In this document: positions 7,303 to 13,663 of the stretch, in pieces
Layout: each line of letters begins with the position of its first letter
Numbering within the stretch: position 1 is the stretch's first letter
Origin: Ruminococcus sp. UBA1828
Lineage (GTDB): Bacteria; Bacillota; Clostridia; Oscillospirales; Ruminococcaceae
Reading direction: 5' to 3'
NCBI GenBank assembly: GCA_002338885.1
Contig: DDJI01000044.1
Location: 3,382 to 17,044 of the forward strand
DNA: 13,663 nt
The notes under the pieces: model-generated
What the model saw: only the letters and a program-made list of their open reading frames with translations
Told to the model about the DNA's origin: nothing
The model's database searches: none
Position numbers and translations under genes: made by a program

Positions 7303-7926
7303 TCAATGTATTTGCCTCCACAAAATGCTCAGTGTGAGCTTTTCGCGCTCTTCGCTGCTCTTAAAAAGCTTGTACCCGACGGCAATGGTTATTATGGTAA
7401 AACCTATGCATATGGAAATGACGCCGAGTTTAAGCGAAAATGCCGTCATCAGCGGCAGAGCTGTTATGTACGCTGCAATCGTGCGGTATATGTTCGGAGA
7501 AATTTTTAATATCACCGAGAAGAATATAAACGTCGCAGCCATTATCAGCACCGGCTCAAACATCGGCACAAGCCCTAAAAGGCATCCGAATGTTGCGGCG
7601 ATTCCTTTTCCGCCGTGAAAGCCGTTGAGGATGGGGAATATATGCCCGATGACGGGTGCGCACAGCACAAGCGCAAACAGCACATTGTCCCTGACGCAGC
7701 CGGGGTTGTTCATTATGCACAGCCTCACCGGTATGTAGCCCTTTAAAAGCTCGCATACAAGGGTGAGCACGCCGCAAAGAACTCCGCCGTACATAAATGC
7801 GTTTGCCGTGCCGGGATTTTTGTCCTTGCTCTTTTCGGTTATGCTTCCTGTGTGAAGTATTTTAGCCCATATCGGAGCGTAAAGTATGCTTCCCGAGATG
7901 TAGCCCAAAATTATATAAATAAGCAT
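7303..7926 (-). CDS. PlsY-like glycerol-3-phosphate acyltransferase, divergent
   Basis: Integral membrane acyltransferase of 207 residues. Classic PlsY uses acyl-phosphate to acylate glycerol-3-phosphate, the first step of phospholipid synthesis. Visible motifs are GSI at 12-14, KNPGTANA at 36-43 in place of the usual GSGNPGATN, and a well-kept GHIFP (94-98) with GGKGIAATFG (105-114). The C-terminal H..NI.RL..G motif is not recognisable; the protein ends instead in a charged tail from about 187. It may therefore be a paralogue with another acceptor. There is no clear ribosome binding site before ATG 7924-7926. It starts 13 nt after the DUF308 stop, so translation probably depends on coupling. 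Family membership is well supported; the exact reaction is inferred. Confidence 0.85.
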   Translation of the reverse strand: MLIYIILGYISGSILYAPIWAKILHTGSITEKSKDKNPGTANAFMYGGVLCGVLTLVCELLKGYIPVRLCIMNNPGCVRDNVLFALVLCAPVIGHIFPILNGFHGGKGIAATFGCLLGLVPMFEPVLIMAATFIFFSVILKISPNIYRTIAAYITALPLMTAFSLKLGVISICIGFTIITIAVGYKLFKSSEEREKLTLSILWRQIH

Positions 7927-7939
7927 TTTAATCTGACGC

Positions 7940-8554
7940 TCATTCTGCGTCGGTTATTTGTATTTCCGTGTCGGAGGTGCCTGAGTCGGCATCGGACGAG
8001 CTTCCGCCCGATGAATGGTTGTCGCGAAGCTTTGTAAATGTAGATATTCCGTCGATAACAGCCTCTACGATCATGGCTGCGCCTACAAACGCCCACATCA
8101 CATCTACCGAGACGAACGGGTTAATAAGTATTACGGCTGCAAGTATTACAGATGTAGCTGCTCCGACGGCGGGAACTATCCAGTCGCCCTTTTTGAGCCT
8201 TATAATGTCAACAACCCACTGCAGTTTTATAAGTCCTGTTACAAGTATTATTATACCATACACTATGGCAAGAACGGGGAACACATCGGCAAACCATCCG
8301 GGGTTGACTATGCAGAACACTCCGCCGCAGATAAATATAAGTCCTCTTGCCAAGCTTGTAGTCATTGCGCCGACTTCGGGACTGAGCCTGAAGTAGTTCA
8401 TGACGCTCAAGACGCCCAGTACGGTCAGCGCTATTCCTATGACGGTTATTATAGCTGACGTGAAAGCAATGGGATCGATAAAGATGAGTATTCCCACAGC
8501 CAGCTCGCACAAACAGTAGATAAGCGACTTAAAGTTATACAGAAACTTTTTCAT
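7940..8554 (-). CDS. DUF308/HdeD family membrane protein
   Basis: A 204-residue protein with about six membrane helices in hairpin pairs (segments near 10-28, 32-50, 65-82, 88-107, 121-139 and 145-162). The repeat pattern of the DUF308/HdeD family is seen twice: 'GILIFIDP..F' and 'VILINPFVS', each followed by a Gly-rich helix. The C-terminus from about 178 is a Ser/Asp/Gly-rich soluble tail. The frame is open to 8608, but ATG 8552-8554 is chosen because AAGGAG at 8564-8569 lies nine nt upstream. The start overlaps the PAP2 gene's end by 20 nt. HdeD in E. coli is linked to acid resistance, but the biochemical role of the family is unknown. Confidence 0.88.
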   Translation of the reverse strand: MKKFLYNFKSLIYCLCELAVGILIFIDPIAFTSAIITVIGIALTVLGVLSVMNYFRLSPEVGAMTTSLARGLIFICGGVFCIVNPGWFADVFPVLAIVYGIIILVTGLIKLQWVVDIIRLKKGDWIVPAVGAATSVILAAVILINPFVSVDVMWAFVGAAMIVEAVIDGISTFTKLRDNHSSGGSSSDADSGTSDTEIQITDAE

Positions 8555-9257
8555 TTGCCTTTTCTCCTTTCGCTGCCGACATAAGTGCGCCCGCGGTTGC
8601 TCTTGCATGCGGCTTGCGCCTGTAGCATATAAAGTATGCTATTATACATATCGGTACAGCTACTATTATATCAATAACCGAGTGCTGTTTCAAGAACACA
8701 GTGGATATTGAAATGAGAATTGCCGTCACTGTGAAGGCTATGCGCCATCCCTTTGATGAAAAACGCTTTGTGTGCCAGCCGCAGAACATAGCGGCGAAGG
8801 AACCTATGACGTGAAGGGAAGGGCAGACGTTTGTGTTGGTGTCAAACTGATAAAAGTCAGCTATAAACCTCGTTAAAAAGTTGTCCCTCTCAAACTCGGC
8901 AGGTCTTAAATACTGAGCATTGGGGTACAGGAAGAATATTATCAGCGAAACCGTATATGTAATGATGATAAACTGCATCATCTTAGTAAAGCTTTCTGCG
9001 TCGAAGAAAAACGAATACGCAAGCATGCCTACTAAAAATACGAACCAGAACATGTACGGGATTAAGAACAGCTCATTAAATGGTATGTAGTCGTCTAAAA
9101 AACAATACATCTCATGATATGCCGGCGGTTTGTATATCCTCTCAGCAAACAGGAACGCCAAGCCGTAAAACGGCCAGTACAGCAAAAGAAGAACGTACCT
9201 AAATTCTCCCTTCAGTTTGCTGAAGCGAAACCTGCGGTAATCTATAAGCTTATCCAT
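8535..9257 (-). CDS. PAP2 superfamily phosphatase, membrane-bound
   Basis: A 240-residue integral membrane protein with about six helices. PAP2 enzymes dephosphorylate lipid phosphates or transfer headgroups. Phosphatase motif 2 is CPSLHV at 145-150 (PSLH instead of PSGH). Motif 3 is STVFLKQHSVID at 185-196, with the catalytic His H192 and D196; the usual Arg of SR-x5-H is Thr. Motif 1 is weak, perhaps NAQYLRP at 113-119. The PSLH/ST..QH pattern resembles the branch that includes inositol phosphorylceramide synthase-like proteins, so headgroup transfer is possible. AAGGAG at 9267-9272 lies nine nt before ATG 9257. The basic C-terminal tail is cytosolic. It sits between the CrtO-like gene (32 nt upstream) and the DUF308 gene (20-nt overlap), placing it in lipid metabolism. 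Confidence 0.88.
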   Translation of the reverse strand: MDKLIDYRRFRFSKLKGEFRYVLLLLYWPFYGLAFLFAERIYKPPAYHEMYCFLDDYIPFNELFLIPYMFWFVFLVGMLAYSFFFDAESFTKMMQFIIITYTVSLIIFFLYPNAQYLRPAEFERDNFLTRFIADFYQFDTNTNVCPSLHVIGSFAAMFCGWHTKRFSSKGWRIAFTVTAILISISTVFLKQHSVIDIIVAVPICIIAYFICYRRKPHARATAGALMSAAKGEKANEKVSV

Positions 9258-9289
9258 GTGCGAATTCTCCTTAGTGAGTTATTTCGCGC

Positions 9290-9814
9290 TCAGTTCAGTT
9301 TGCCCAGCGGGTCACCGTTATAAGCTCCACTATTGTCATAGTCACGTTCACGACTTATGACTTTGTCCTCACGGTCTATCAACTTCTGAAGCCGCGCGCG
9401 GTTGTATCTTTGCATGATTACATACGGGATGTTTGCGGCGATGTATATGACAGTGCATATGATTCCGCCTATGCCGTCCCATATTTCAAGACATTCAAGG
9501 CTGAGCAATATAAGCGCAACATGCGTGATCTCCGCTATGCAGGTCTCCTGAAGCACCACAATTATTCTGTCACGGTCGGTTGACACCATCTTCTTAGGAG
9601 GCATTATCTTTGTGCATATTTTGCTCATATCGGGCAGCTTGTTCTGCCACGATTTTATTTTGAGCTTGTTGTATATTCTTCCGCCGTGCTCCCACTCAAA
9701 GCTTTTCCACGGAAATGACCTTGAATCAAACCAGCGCTTAGGAACTATCCTTCCTGATATGAAAATTATAATTCCCACTGTGCCAAGGTATAAAATACAA
9801 TGTAAAAGTTTCAT
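9290..9814 (-). CDS. CrtO-like acyltransferase (glycosyl-4,4'-diaponeurosporenoate acyltransferase family)
   Basis: A 174-residue membrane protein that I recognise as a relative of Staphylococcus CrtO, which adds a fatty acyl chain to a glycosylated carotenoid acid in staphyloxanthin synthesis. Shared features are an N-terminal helix (about 4-22) followed by IVPKRWF, a KSFEWEHGGRIYNKLKIKSW block at 37-56, KLPDM at 59-63, an E-x-x-H pair in CIAEITHVALIL, and the closing NIPYVIMQRYNRARLQKL at 127-144, which closely parallels NVPIIIVQRYNRPRL in CrtO. Its length is near that of CrtO (about 165). No other carotenoid genes are in the window, so the acceptor is unknown and may be a glycolipid. AAAGGAT precedes ATG 9812-9814. 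It is the first gene of the five-gene operon. Confidence 0.8.
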   Translation of the reverse strand: MKLLHCILYLGTVGIIIFISGRIVPKRWFDSRSFPWKSFEWEHGGRIYNKLKIKSWQNKLPDMSKICTKIMPPKKMVSTDRDRIIVVLQETCIAEITHVALILLSLECLEIWDGIGGIICTVIYIAANIPYVIMQRYNRARLQKLIDREDKVISRERDYDNSGAYNGDPLGKLN

Positions 9815-9838
9815 TTGCGCATCCTTTCTGCAAAATAC

Positions 9839-9863
9839 AAAATCGCAATATAAAATCGCAATA
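9839..9863. repeat. Tandem 12-bp direct repeat in the operon leader
   Basis: AAAATCGCAATA occurs at 9839-9850 and again at 9852-9863, a period of 13 bp. It lies between the promoter and the CrtO-like start codon, a place suited to an operator or a leader element. No known regulator site is recognised. Confidence 0.5.
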
Positions 9864-9869
9864 AGCTTT

Positions 9870-9898
9870 CACATATAAATATATCGCGCGAATGTCAA
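9870..9898 (-). promoter_or_regulatory. Promoter of the CrtO-PAP2-DUF308-PlsY-AI-2E operon
   Basis: On the minus strand a perfect TTGACA (9893-9898) is followed by TATGTG at 17 nt (9870-9875) or TATATG at 15 nt (9872-9877). The -35 is excellent and the -10 is imperfect. It is the only good promoter seen ahead of the five-gene block. Confidence 0.55.
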
Positions 9899-9960
9899 CT
9901 TATTATCAACTCAAGCTCAATTGTTGTTGAGGTTTTGGATATATATTCTAAAATTGATGT

Positions 9961-9986
9961 GCCTTATCGGTTAAAACCGGACAGGC
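9961..9986 (-). terminator. Possible weak terminator after the histidine kinase
   Basis: On the minus strand GCCT and AGGC flank an inner CGGTT-TT-AACCG hairpin, with three mismatched bases between the two stems. The sequence after it is only moderately T-rich (ATCAATTTT). It lies 16 nt after the kinase stop. Confidence 0.4.
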
Positions 9987-10001
9987 ATATGCGATCATTT
10001 G

Positions 10002-11094
10002 TCACGCGGGTATCGTGACGGTAAATTTGCAGCCCTTGACCGCACCGTCGTCCGAAAGTATGTTTTCGACATCTATTTTTCCGCGGCACATGGCAAGTAT
10101 GCGGCTGACAAGCGCAAGTCCCAAGCCGTTGCCCTCCTCCTTGTGTGATGAATCCGCCTGATAAAACCGGTCGAATATGTGCTTCATCGCGTTCTCGCTT
10201 ATTCCCGGGCCGTTGTCCTCAATGGTGAATATTATGTTTGAAGAGCCGTCCTTAAAGAGCTTTATTTTTATTATTCCGTCCTGAGGGTCAAACTTAATCG
10301 CGTTGCCTATAAGGTTTGTCCAAACGTGTATCATCAGACCTTCTGTGCCGACATACTCAATCGACTGCATGTCAACATCAAAATCTATGTTTTTCTTTGA
10401 CCAGTCCGCCTCAAGCGAGATTATCGCCTGCCGTATCTGCTCGTCAAGGCTGAAGGCTTCTTTTTTTAGACTGTATCACCTGATTGTCCACCTTAGAAAG
10501 CAAGAGTATGTTTCCCACAAGGGTGGACAAACGCTTTGTGTTGAAGAGTATCTTGTCCACATACTCTTTTTCCTGCTCCGATACCTCCGGGCTGCCCTGC
10601 AAAAGCGTCGCATAACCTTCTATGGCATTTATCGGCGTTTTAAATTCGTGCGAAACGTTAGACACAAAGTCAGTCTGCAAAACCTCTGTCGCGCTCAGCT
10701 CGCTCGCCATCAGATTAAAACTCTCGCATATGTCCTCAAGCTCTTTGTAGCTGCTTTTGTTGCTTATCCTGACGCTGAAATCGCCCTTAGCCACCTTGCT
10801 CATGGCGCGGCTCAGCTTTGTCACCGGCTCTAAAAAGCTCTTGCCTATGAACGCAGTCACGACAATGCCTATTGTAAGGCTGAATATAAGCAGCCATGCA
10901 AACACCGGCAGGTCTATTGTGTACTCAAACAGCTTTTTAAATATCGCAGATATGATAGATGATATTATCACCACCGCAAGTATGTCGCTCATAACGAGTA
11001 TTGTAAAAACAACATGCAGCTCAAGCTTGGGCTTTTTTCTTTTTGGTGCGTTTTGAGCTGTGCCTGCGGCGGATTTGTCTCTTTTCTTTGTCAT
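10002..11094 (-). pseudogene. Sensor histidine kinase split by a +1 frameshift
   Basis: Two pieces of one kinase lie in different frames. The first (11094 down to 10444, 216 codons) has two membrane helices (about 28-50 and 62-83) with only about 11 residues between them, a HAMP domain (about 84-137), and the H-box NVSHEFKTPI with H149. It then runs into a stop after residue 216. The second is open from about 10460 to 10002 and has the ATP-binding part: N-box NLIGNAIKF, DNGPGI, FDRFYQAD and GNGLGLAL. Reading the coding-strand run of seven A (10461-10467) as six restores one protein of about 363 residues with no other defect. Nothing else is decayed, so this is either a recent mutation or a homopolymer sequencing error. 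The start overlaps the response regulator stop by 4 nt (ATGA). The near-absent outside loop means signals are sensed in or near the membrane. Confidence 0.88.
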
Positions 11095-11762
11095 GTTCTT
11101 ATCACCTTGTATCCGACACCTCTCATTGTGACTATCTTAAAATCGGGATTGTCCTTAAACCGCTCTCTCAGCCTTGCTATATGCACCTCAAGCGTATGGC
11201 TGTCGGTGTCAGAATCATAGCCCCAAACGTCGTCCATGAGCTGCTGCCTTGTAAATATCTTTCCGGGGAAGGACGCCATCTTGTATAGCAGCATAAACTC
11301 CTTTTGCGGCAAGTATACCTTTTCTTTGCTCGTCGTCACGCATAAGTAGTCGTACTCAAGCACGGTGCCGCCTATTACCTGCTTGCGCTCGTTTATCATC
11401 TTTGCGCGCCTTAACAAAGCTTCCACCCTTAAAACCATCTCGTTTACGTTTATGGGCTTGACCATGTAGTCGTCCGTGCCTGACATATAGCCCTTTTTCA
11501 TGTCGTCAAATGCATCCTTTGCGGTTATCATGAGCACGGGAGTTTCGATGCCGCTTTCCCTCAGCTGCCTTACAAGGCTGTACCCGTCGGTTATAGGCAT
11601 CATGATGTCGGAAATTATAAGGTCATAATACTCGCTTTCAAGCTCGTCAAGCGCTTCCTTGCCGTTTGACACGCCCTTTACCGAATATCCGTTCTTAATG
11701 AGGACATGCTTAAAAAGCTGCCTCAGCTCCGCATCGTCCTCGGCAATCAGAATTTTGAACAC
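11091..11762 (-). CDS. Response regulator, OmpR/PhoB family
   Basis: DNA-binding response regulator of 223 residues, partner of the adjacent kinase. The receiver domain (1-118) has acidic D9/D10, phospho-acceptor D52 in ISDIMMPITDG, T80 and K102 in VKPI. A winged-helix domain follows (about 130-223), with KEFMLLYKMASFPGKIFTRQ, the LEVHIARLRERF recognition helix and the RGVGYKV wing. The GTG at 11760-11762 is chosen because VFKILIAEDD is where the receiver fold begins and AAGGGG (11774-11779) lies 11 nt upstream. In-frame GTGs at 11771 and 11774 would extend it by three or four residues but overlap that site. The target genes are not shown by the sequence. Confidence 0.92.
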   Translation of the reverse strand: MFKILIAEDDAELRQLFKHVLIKNGYSVKGVSNGKEALDELESEYYDLIISDIMMPITDGYSLVRQLRESGIETPVLMITAKDAFDDMKKGYMSGTDDYMVKPINVNEMVLRVEALLRRAKMINERKQVIGGTVLEYDYLCVTTSKEKVYLPQKEFMLLYKMASFPGKIFTRQQLMDDVWGYDSDTDSHTLEVHIARLRERFKDNPDFKIVTMRGVGYKVIRT

Positions 11763-11872
11763 AGCCGACACCACCCCTTATCGTAGCGTTTACATTTATT
11801 TAACCCTTTCATCTTGTTTTAAGCTAAAGCGAATTTTTATCTTAAATAATCAAGGCGATATCTATGAAAATG

Positions 11873-11901
11873 ATTATATACTATTAACTTCATATATGCA
11901 A
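11873..11901 (-). promoter_or_regulatory. Sigma-A promoter of the two-component operon
   Basis: On the minus strand TTGCAT (11896-11901) and a perfect TATAAT (11873-11878) are spaced by 17 nt. This gives a leader of roughly 105 nt before the response regulator. The leader has no clear hairpin or riboswitch fold that I can recognise. Confidence 0.75.
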
Positions 11902-11977
11902 GCACATCAAACCACAAATAGATGAAATCGTGTATATAAGGCAGATTAGCTTAGACTAACTTTTTTCTCTGCATGCC

Positions 11978-12006
11978 TTGACAAATACCATGAGGGGGTA
12001 TATAAT
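11978..12006 (+). promoter_or_regulatory. Sigma-A promoter of the csoR-copA operon
   Basis: Perfect TTGACA (11978-11983) and perfect TATAAT (12001-12006) are spaced by 17 nt. The strength of this promoter fits a gene pair kept off by a repressor, and the repressor site fills the spacer. Transcription should begin near 12013. Confidence 0.9.
11985..12001. promoter_or_regulatory. CsoR-type operator in the promoter spacer
   Basis: ATACC-N7-GGTAT with a G-run in the right half (ATACCATGAGGGGGTAT) matches the pseudo-palindromic, GC-tract type of operator known for CsoR repressors. It covers the spacer and touches the -10 box. CsoR bound here would block polymerase and be released by Cu(I). Confidence 0.75.
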
Positions 12007-12044
12007 CAAGCAAGAATACAGCATACAAAGGAGGATTATCTGCC

Positions 12045-12392
12045 ATGAGCGACATCAAAGACGGAAACAAGGATATAATGAACGAAAGCGAAGTGTGTAA
12101 AGCATGCTCACTTCACACAAACACCGCACGATCTGATGAGCAAAAGCGCATGCTTTTAAACCGCCTGAGCAGAATAGAGGGGCAGGTCAGGGGAATCATG
12201 CGAATGATAGAATCGGATGCATATTGCAACGATGTGCTGATACAGTCTGCGGCGGTAAATGCCGCAATGAATTCTTTTAATAAGGAGCTTTTGTCACTGC
12301 ATATCCACTCCTGCGTCGCAAGGGATATACGTGAGGGAAAGGATGAAATCATAGATGAGCTGGTTGCAACCGTGCAAAAGCTCATGAAATGA
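12045..12392 (+). CDS. csoR: Copper-sensing transcriptional repressor, CsoR family
   Basis: Cytosolic all-helical repressor of 115 residues that releases DNA when it binds Cu(I). The family signature [14 protein letters not shown] is at 43-56. The Cu(I) ligands are Y60-C61, H86 and C90, with the 25-residue C-to-H and 4-residue H-to-C spacing of CsoR. The His and two Cys argue for copper sensing rather than the formaldehyde (FrmR) or nickel (RcnR) branches. The N-terminus has an extra C18-x2-C21-x2-H24 cluster that could bind a second metal, as seen in several Clostridia members. ATG 12045 has AAGGAGG at 12028-12034. It is followed after 10 nt by copA and preceded by a promoter with a CsoR-like operator, so it represses its own operon. 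Confidence 0.94.
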   Translation: MSDIKDGNKDIMNESEVCKACSLHTNTARSDEQKRMLLNRLSRIEGQVRGIMRMIESDAYCNDVLIQSAAVNAAMNSFNKELLSLHIHSCVARDIREGKDEIIDELVATVQKLMK

Positions 12393-12402
12393 GGTGGAAT
12401 AT

Positions 12403-13663
12403 ATGGCGAACGAAAAGAACGAAAAAATGCATAAAGAGCAGTTCAATGTGACAGGCATGAGCTGTGCGGCTTGCTGCGCAAGGGTTGAAAAGTCCGTGTC
12501 AAAAGTCCCGGGCGTCAAATCCTGCGCGGTGAGCCTTTTGACAAACTCGATGAGCGTTGAGGGAACCGCCTCACCTGAAAGCATAATCTCCGCCGTAAAG
12601 GACGCGGGATACGGAGCGTCTTTAAAGCAGCTTGACGGAAAGTCCGCCGCCGCAAAGACAAGCGTGGACGACGACCCTCTTGCTGACAGGGAAACGCCGG
12701 TTTTAAAGAAAAGACTGATAGCGTCAATAGGATTCCTTTTGGTGCTCATGTACTTTTCCATGGGTCACATGATGTTTGGCTTGCCTCTGCCCGAGTTTTT
12801 TGAAGGAAACCACGCTGCTGTAGCCGCAGTCCAGATGCTTCTTGCGGGCATAGTGATGGTCATAAACCAGAAGTTTTTCATCAGCGGATTCAAGAGCCTG
12901 CTCCATGGAGCGCCCAACATGGATACGCTGGTGGCGCTGGGAACGGGTGTTGCGTGGCTCTATTCGATGAGCGTCAACCTGTGGCCGCAGTGGTTCCCGA
13001 TGGAAGCGCGACATCTTTATTACGAAGCCAGCGCGATGATTATCGGTCTGATCAATCTCGGCCATATGCTGGAAGCGCGCGCACGCCAGCGTTCTTCTAA
13101 GGCGCTGGAAAAGTTACTCGATTTAACCCCGCCGACGGCACGCCTGGTTACTGACGAAGGTGAAAAAAGCGTGCCTCTGGCAGAAGTGCAGCCAGGTATG
13201 TTGCTGCGCCTGACGACCGGCGATCGCGTACCGGTAGATGGAGAGATTACCCAGGGCGAAGCATGGCTGGATGAAGCGATGCTGACGGGCGAACCAATCC
13301 CGCAGCAAAAAGGCGAAGGCGATAGCGTCCATGCCGGGACAGTGGTACAGGACGGCAGTGTGCTGTTTCGTGCCAGTGCGGTTGGCAGCCATACTACGCT
13401 GTCGCGGATTATTCGTATGGTGCGCCAGGCCCAGAGCAGTAAGCCAGAAATCGGTCAGCTGGCGGATAAAATCTCAGCCGTATTTGTGCCGGTAGTGGTG
13501 GTTATTGCGCTTGTCAGTGCGGCAATCTGGTATTTCTTTGGTCCGGCACCGCAGATTGTCTATACCCTGGTGATTGCCACCACGGTGCTGATTATTGCCT
13601 GTCCGTGTGCGCTGGGGCTGGCGACGCCGATGTCGATTATTTCGGGCGTCGGGCGGGCGGCTG
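12403..13663 (+). CDS. copA: Copper-exporting P-type ATPase CopA, chimeric and cut by the window edge
   Basis: P1B-type ATPase that pumps Cu(I) out of the cytosol. The start ATG 12403 has GAGGTGG overlapping the csoR stop. Residues 1-172 are Firmicutes-like: one HMA domain with GMSCAAC (C21, C24) and the first membrane helices, with typical Clostridia codons. From about residue 182 the protein and its codon use are those of E. coli CopA, including [20 protein letters not shown], the actuator TGE at 295-297 and the CPC ion-site motif at 400-402. The join lies in the conserved [10 protein letters not shown] segment and keeps the frame. The window ends before the DKTGT phosphorylation site. The chimera is most likely an assembly artefact, so the native 3' part of this copA is missing. 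Confidence 0.9.
   Translation, partial: MANEKNEKMHKEQFNVTGMSCAACCARVEKSVSKVPGVKSCAVSLLTNSMSVEGTASPESIISAVKDAGYGASLKQLDGKSAAAKTSVDDDPLADRETPVLKKRLIASIGFLLVLMYFSMGHMMFGLPLPEFFEGNHAAVAAVQMLLAGIVMVINQKFFISGFKSLLHGAPNMDTLVALGTGVAWLYSMSVNLWPQWFPMEARHLYYEASAMIIGLINLGHMLEARARQRSSKALEKLLDLTPPTARLVTDEGEKSVPLAEVQPGMLLRLTTGDRVPVDGEITQGEAWLDEAMLTGEPIPQQKGEGDSVHAGTVVQDGSVLFRASAVGSHTTLSRIIRMVRQAQSSKPEIGQLADKISAVFVPVVVVIALVSAAIWYFFGPAPQIVYTLVIATTVLIIACPCALGLATPMSIISGVGRAA
12919..12950. other. Junction between Clostridia-like and E. coli-like sequence
   Basis: Upstream residues HGAPN fit a Firmicutes CopA, where E. coli has NGAAT. Downstream residues [15 protein letters not shown] are E. coli-specific. The shared stretch encoding [10 protein letters not shown] lies between, so the breakpoint can only be placed within these 32 bases. 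Codon choice shifts here from mixed AT-tolerant usage to CTG/CGC/GCG-rich usage. Confidence 0.85.

Noticed and set aside
6589..7509. Long open frame of 306 codons on the plus strand
   Set aside because: It is antisense to the AI-2E-family and PlsY-like genes, both of which have clear family motifs. Its translation is low-complexity and matches no family, and it lacks a ribosome binding site.
10461..10467. Programmed -1 frameshifting at the A7 run, as in dnaX
   Set aside because: A -1 shift leads to a different frame that soon stops. Restoring the kinase needs a +1 shift or loss of one A, and no stimulatory hairpin or internal Shine-Dalgarno is evident.
11712..11812. Short upstream frame of 21 codons starting in the response regulator leader
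   Set aside because: It has no ribosome binding site, overlaps the start of the response regulator in another frame, and has no leader-peptide character.
11941..11972. Hairpin-like sequence GCAGA...TCTGC upstream of the csoR promoter
   Set aside because: The outer stem is only 5 bp and the inner TTAG/CTAA pairing is short. It lies upstream of the -35 box, and nothing supports a terminator or a riboswitch.
12950..13663. Natural horizontal transfer of E. coli copA into the Clostridia genome
   Set aside because: The switch is inside a conserved codon stretch with no mobile element, repeat or integrase nearby, and the frame is exactly kept. An assembly chimera is the simpler explanation, though it is not proven.
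1..13663. tRNA, rRNA, CRISPR array, transposase, toxin-antitoxin or phage defence genes
   Set aside because: I looked for them on both strands and found none. The gene content is metabolic, membrane and regulatory.

Overview
The window looks like a piece of a Clostridia-type Firmicutes genome, probably from a gut metagenome. The evidence is strong AGGAGG-type ribosome binding sites, compact operons, textbook sigma-A promoters with 17-nt spacers, and protein families typical of Oscillospiraceae/Lachnospiraceae-like bacteria. From about position 12,950 to the end the sequence changes abruptly to what I recognise as Escherichia coli/Shigella copA. The window is therefore a join of two genomes inside one open reading frame, most likely an assembly chimera.

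Left part, minus strand (1-4640). A promoter at 2987-3015 drives an intracellular GH29 alpha-L-fucosidase and a pyruvate kinase. Upstream of it, an M42-family metallopeptidase and a GNAT acetyltransferase overlap by 8 nt and share a promoter at 4608-4636. This block is ordinary catabolism: sugar removal from host or plant glycans, lower glycolysis and peptide trimming.

Middle, plus strand (4700-5957). An ECF-like sigma factor and a single-pass membrane protein that is probably its anti-sigma partner are joined by an ATGA overlap and end at a strong terminator. A second hairpin at 5984-6016 faces the next minus-strand operon.

Minus strand 6081-9898. A five-gene membrane operon, in transcription order: a CrtO-like acyltransferase (family of staphyloxanthin acyltransferase), a PAP2 phosphatase, a DUF308/HdeD membrane protein, a divergent PlsY-like acyltransferase and an AI-2E-family transporter. 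No carotenoid genes are seen, so a membrane lipid or glycolipid role is more likely than pigment. This is the least understood part of the window.

Minus strand 10002-11901. An OmpR-type response regulator and its histidine kinase overlap by 4 nt. The kinase is split by a +1 frameshift in a run of seven A. 

Plus strand 11978-13663. A csoR-copA copper-efflux operon has a CsoR-type operator inside the promoter spacer. CopA starts as a Firmicutes protein with one HMA domain and continues, in frame, as E. coli CopA to the window edge. I found no RNA genes, CRISPR array, insertion sequence, defence system or clearly new system. The best leads are the chimeric CopA, the broken kinase and the lipid-type operon.
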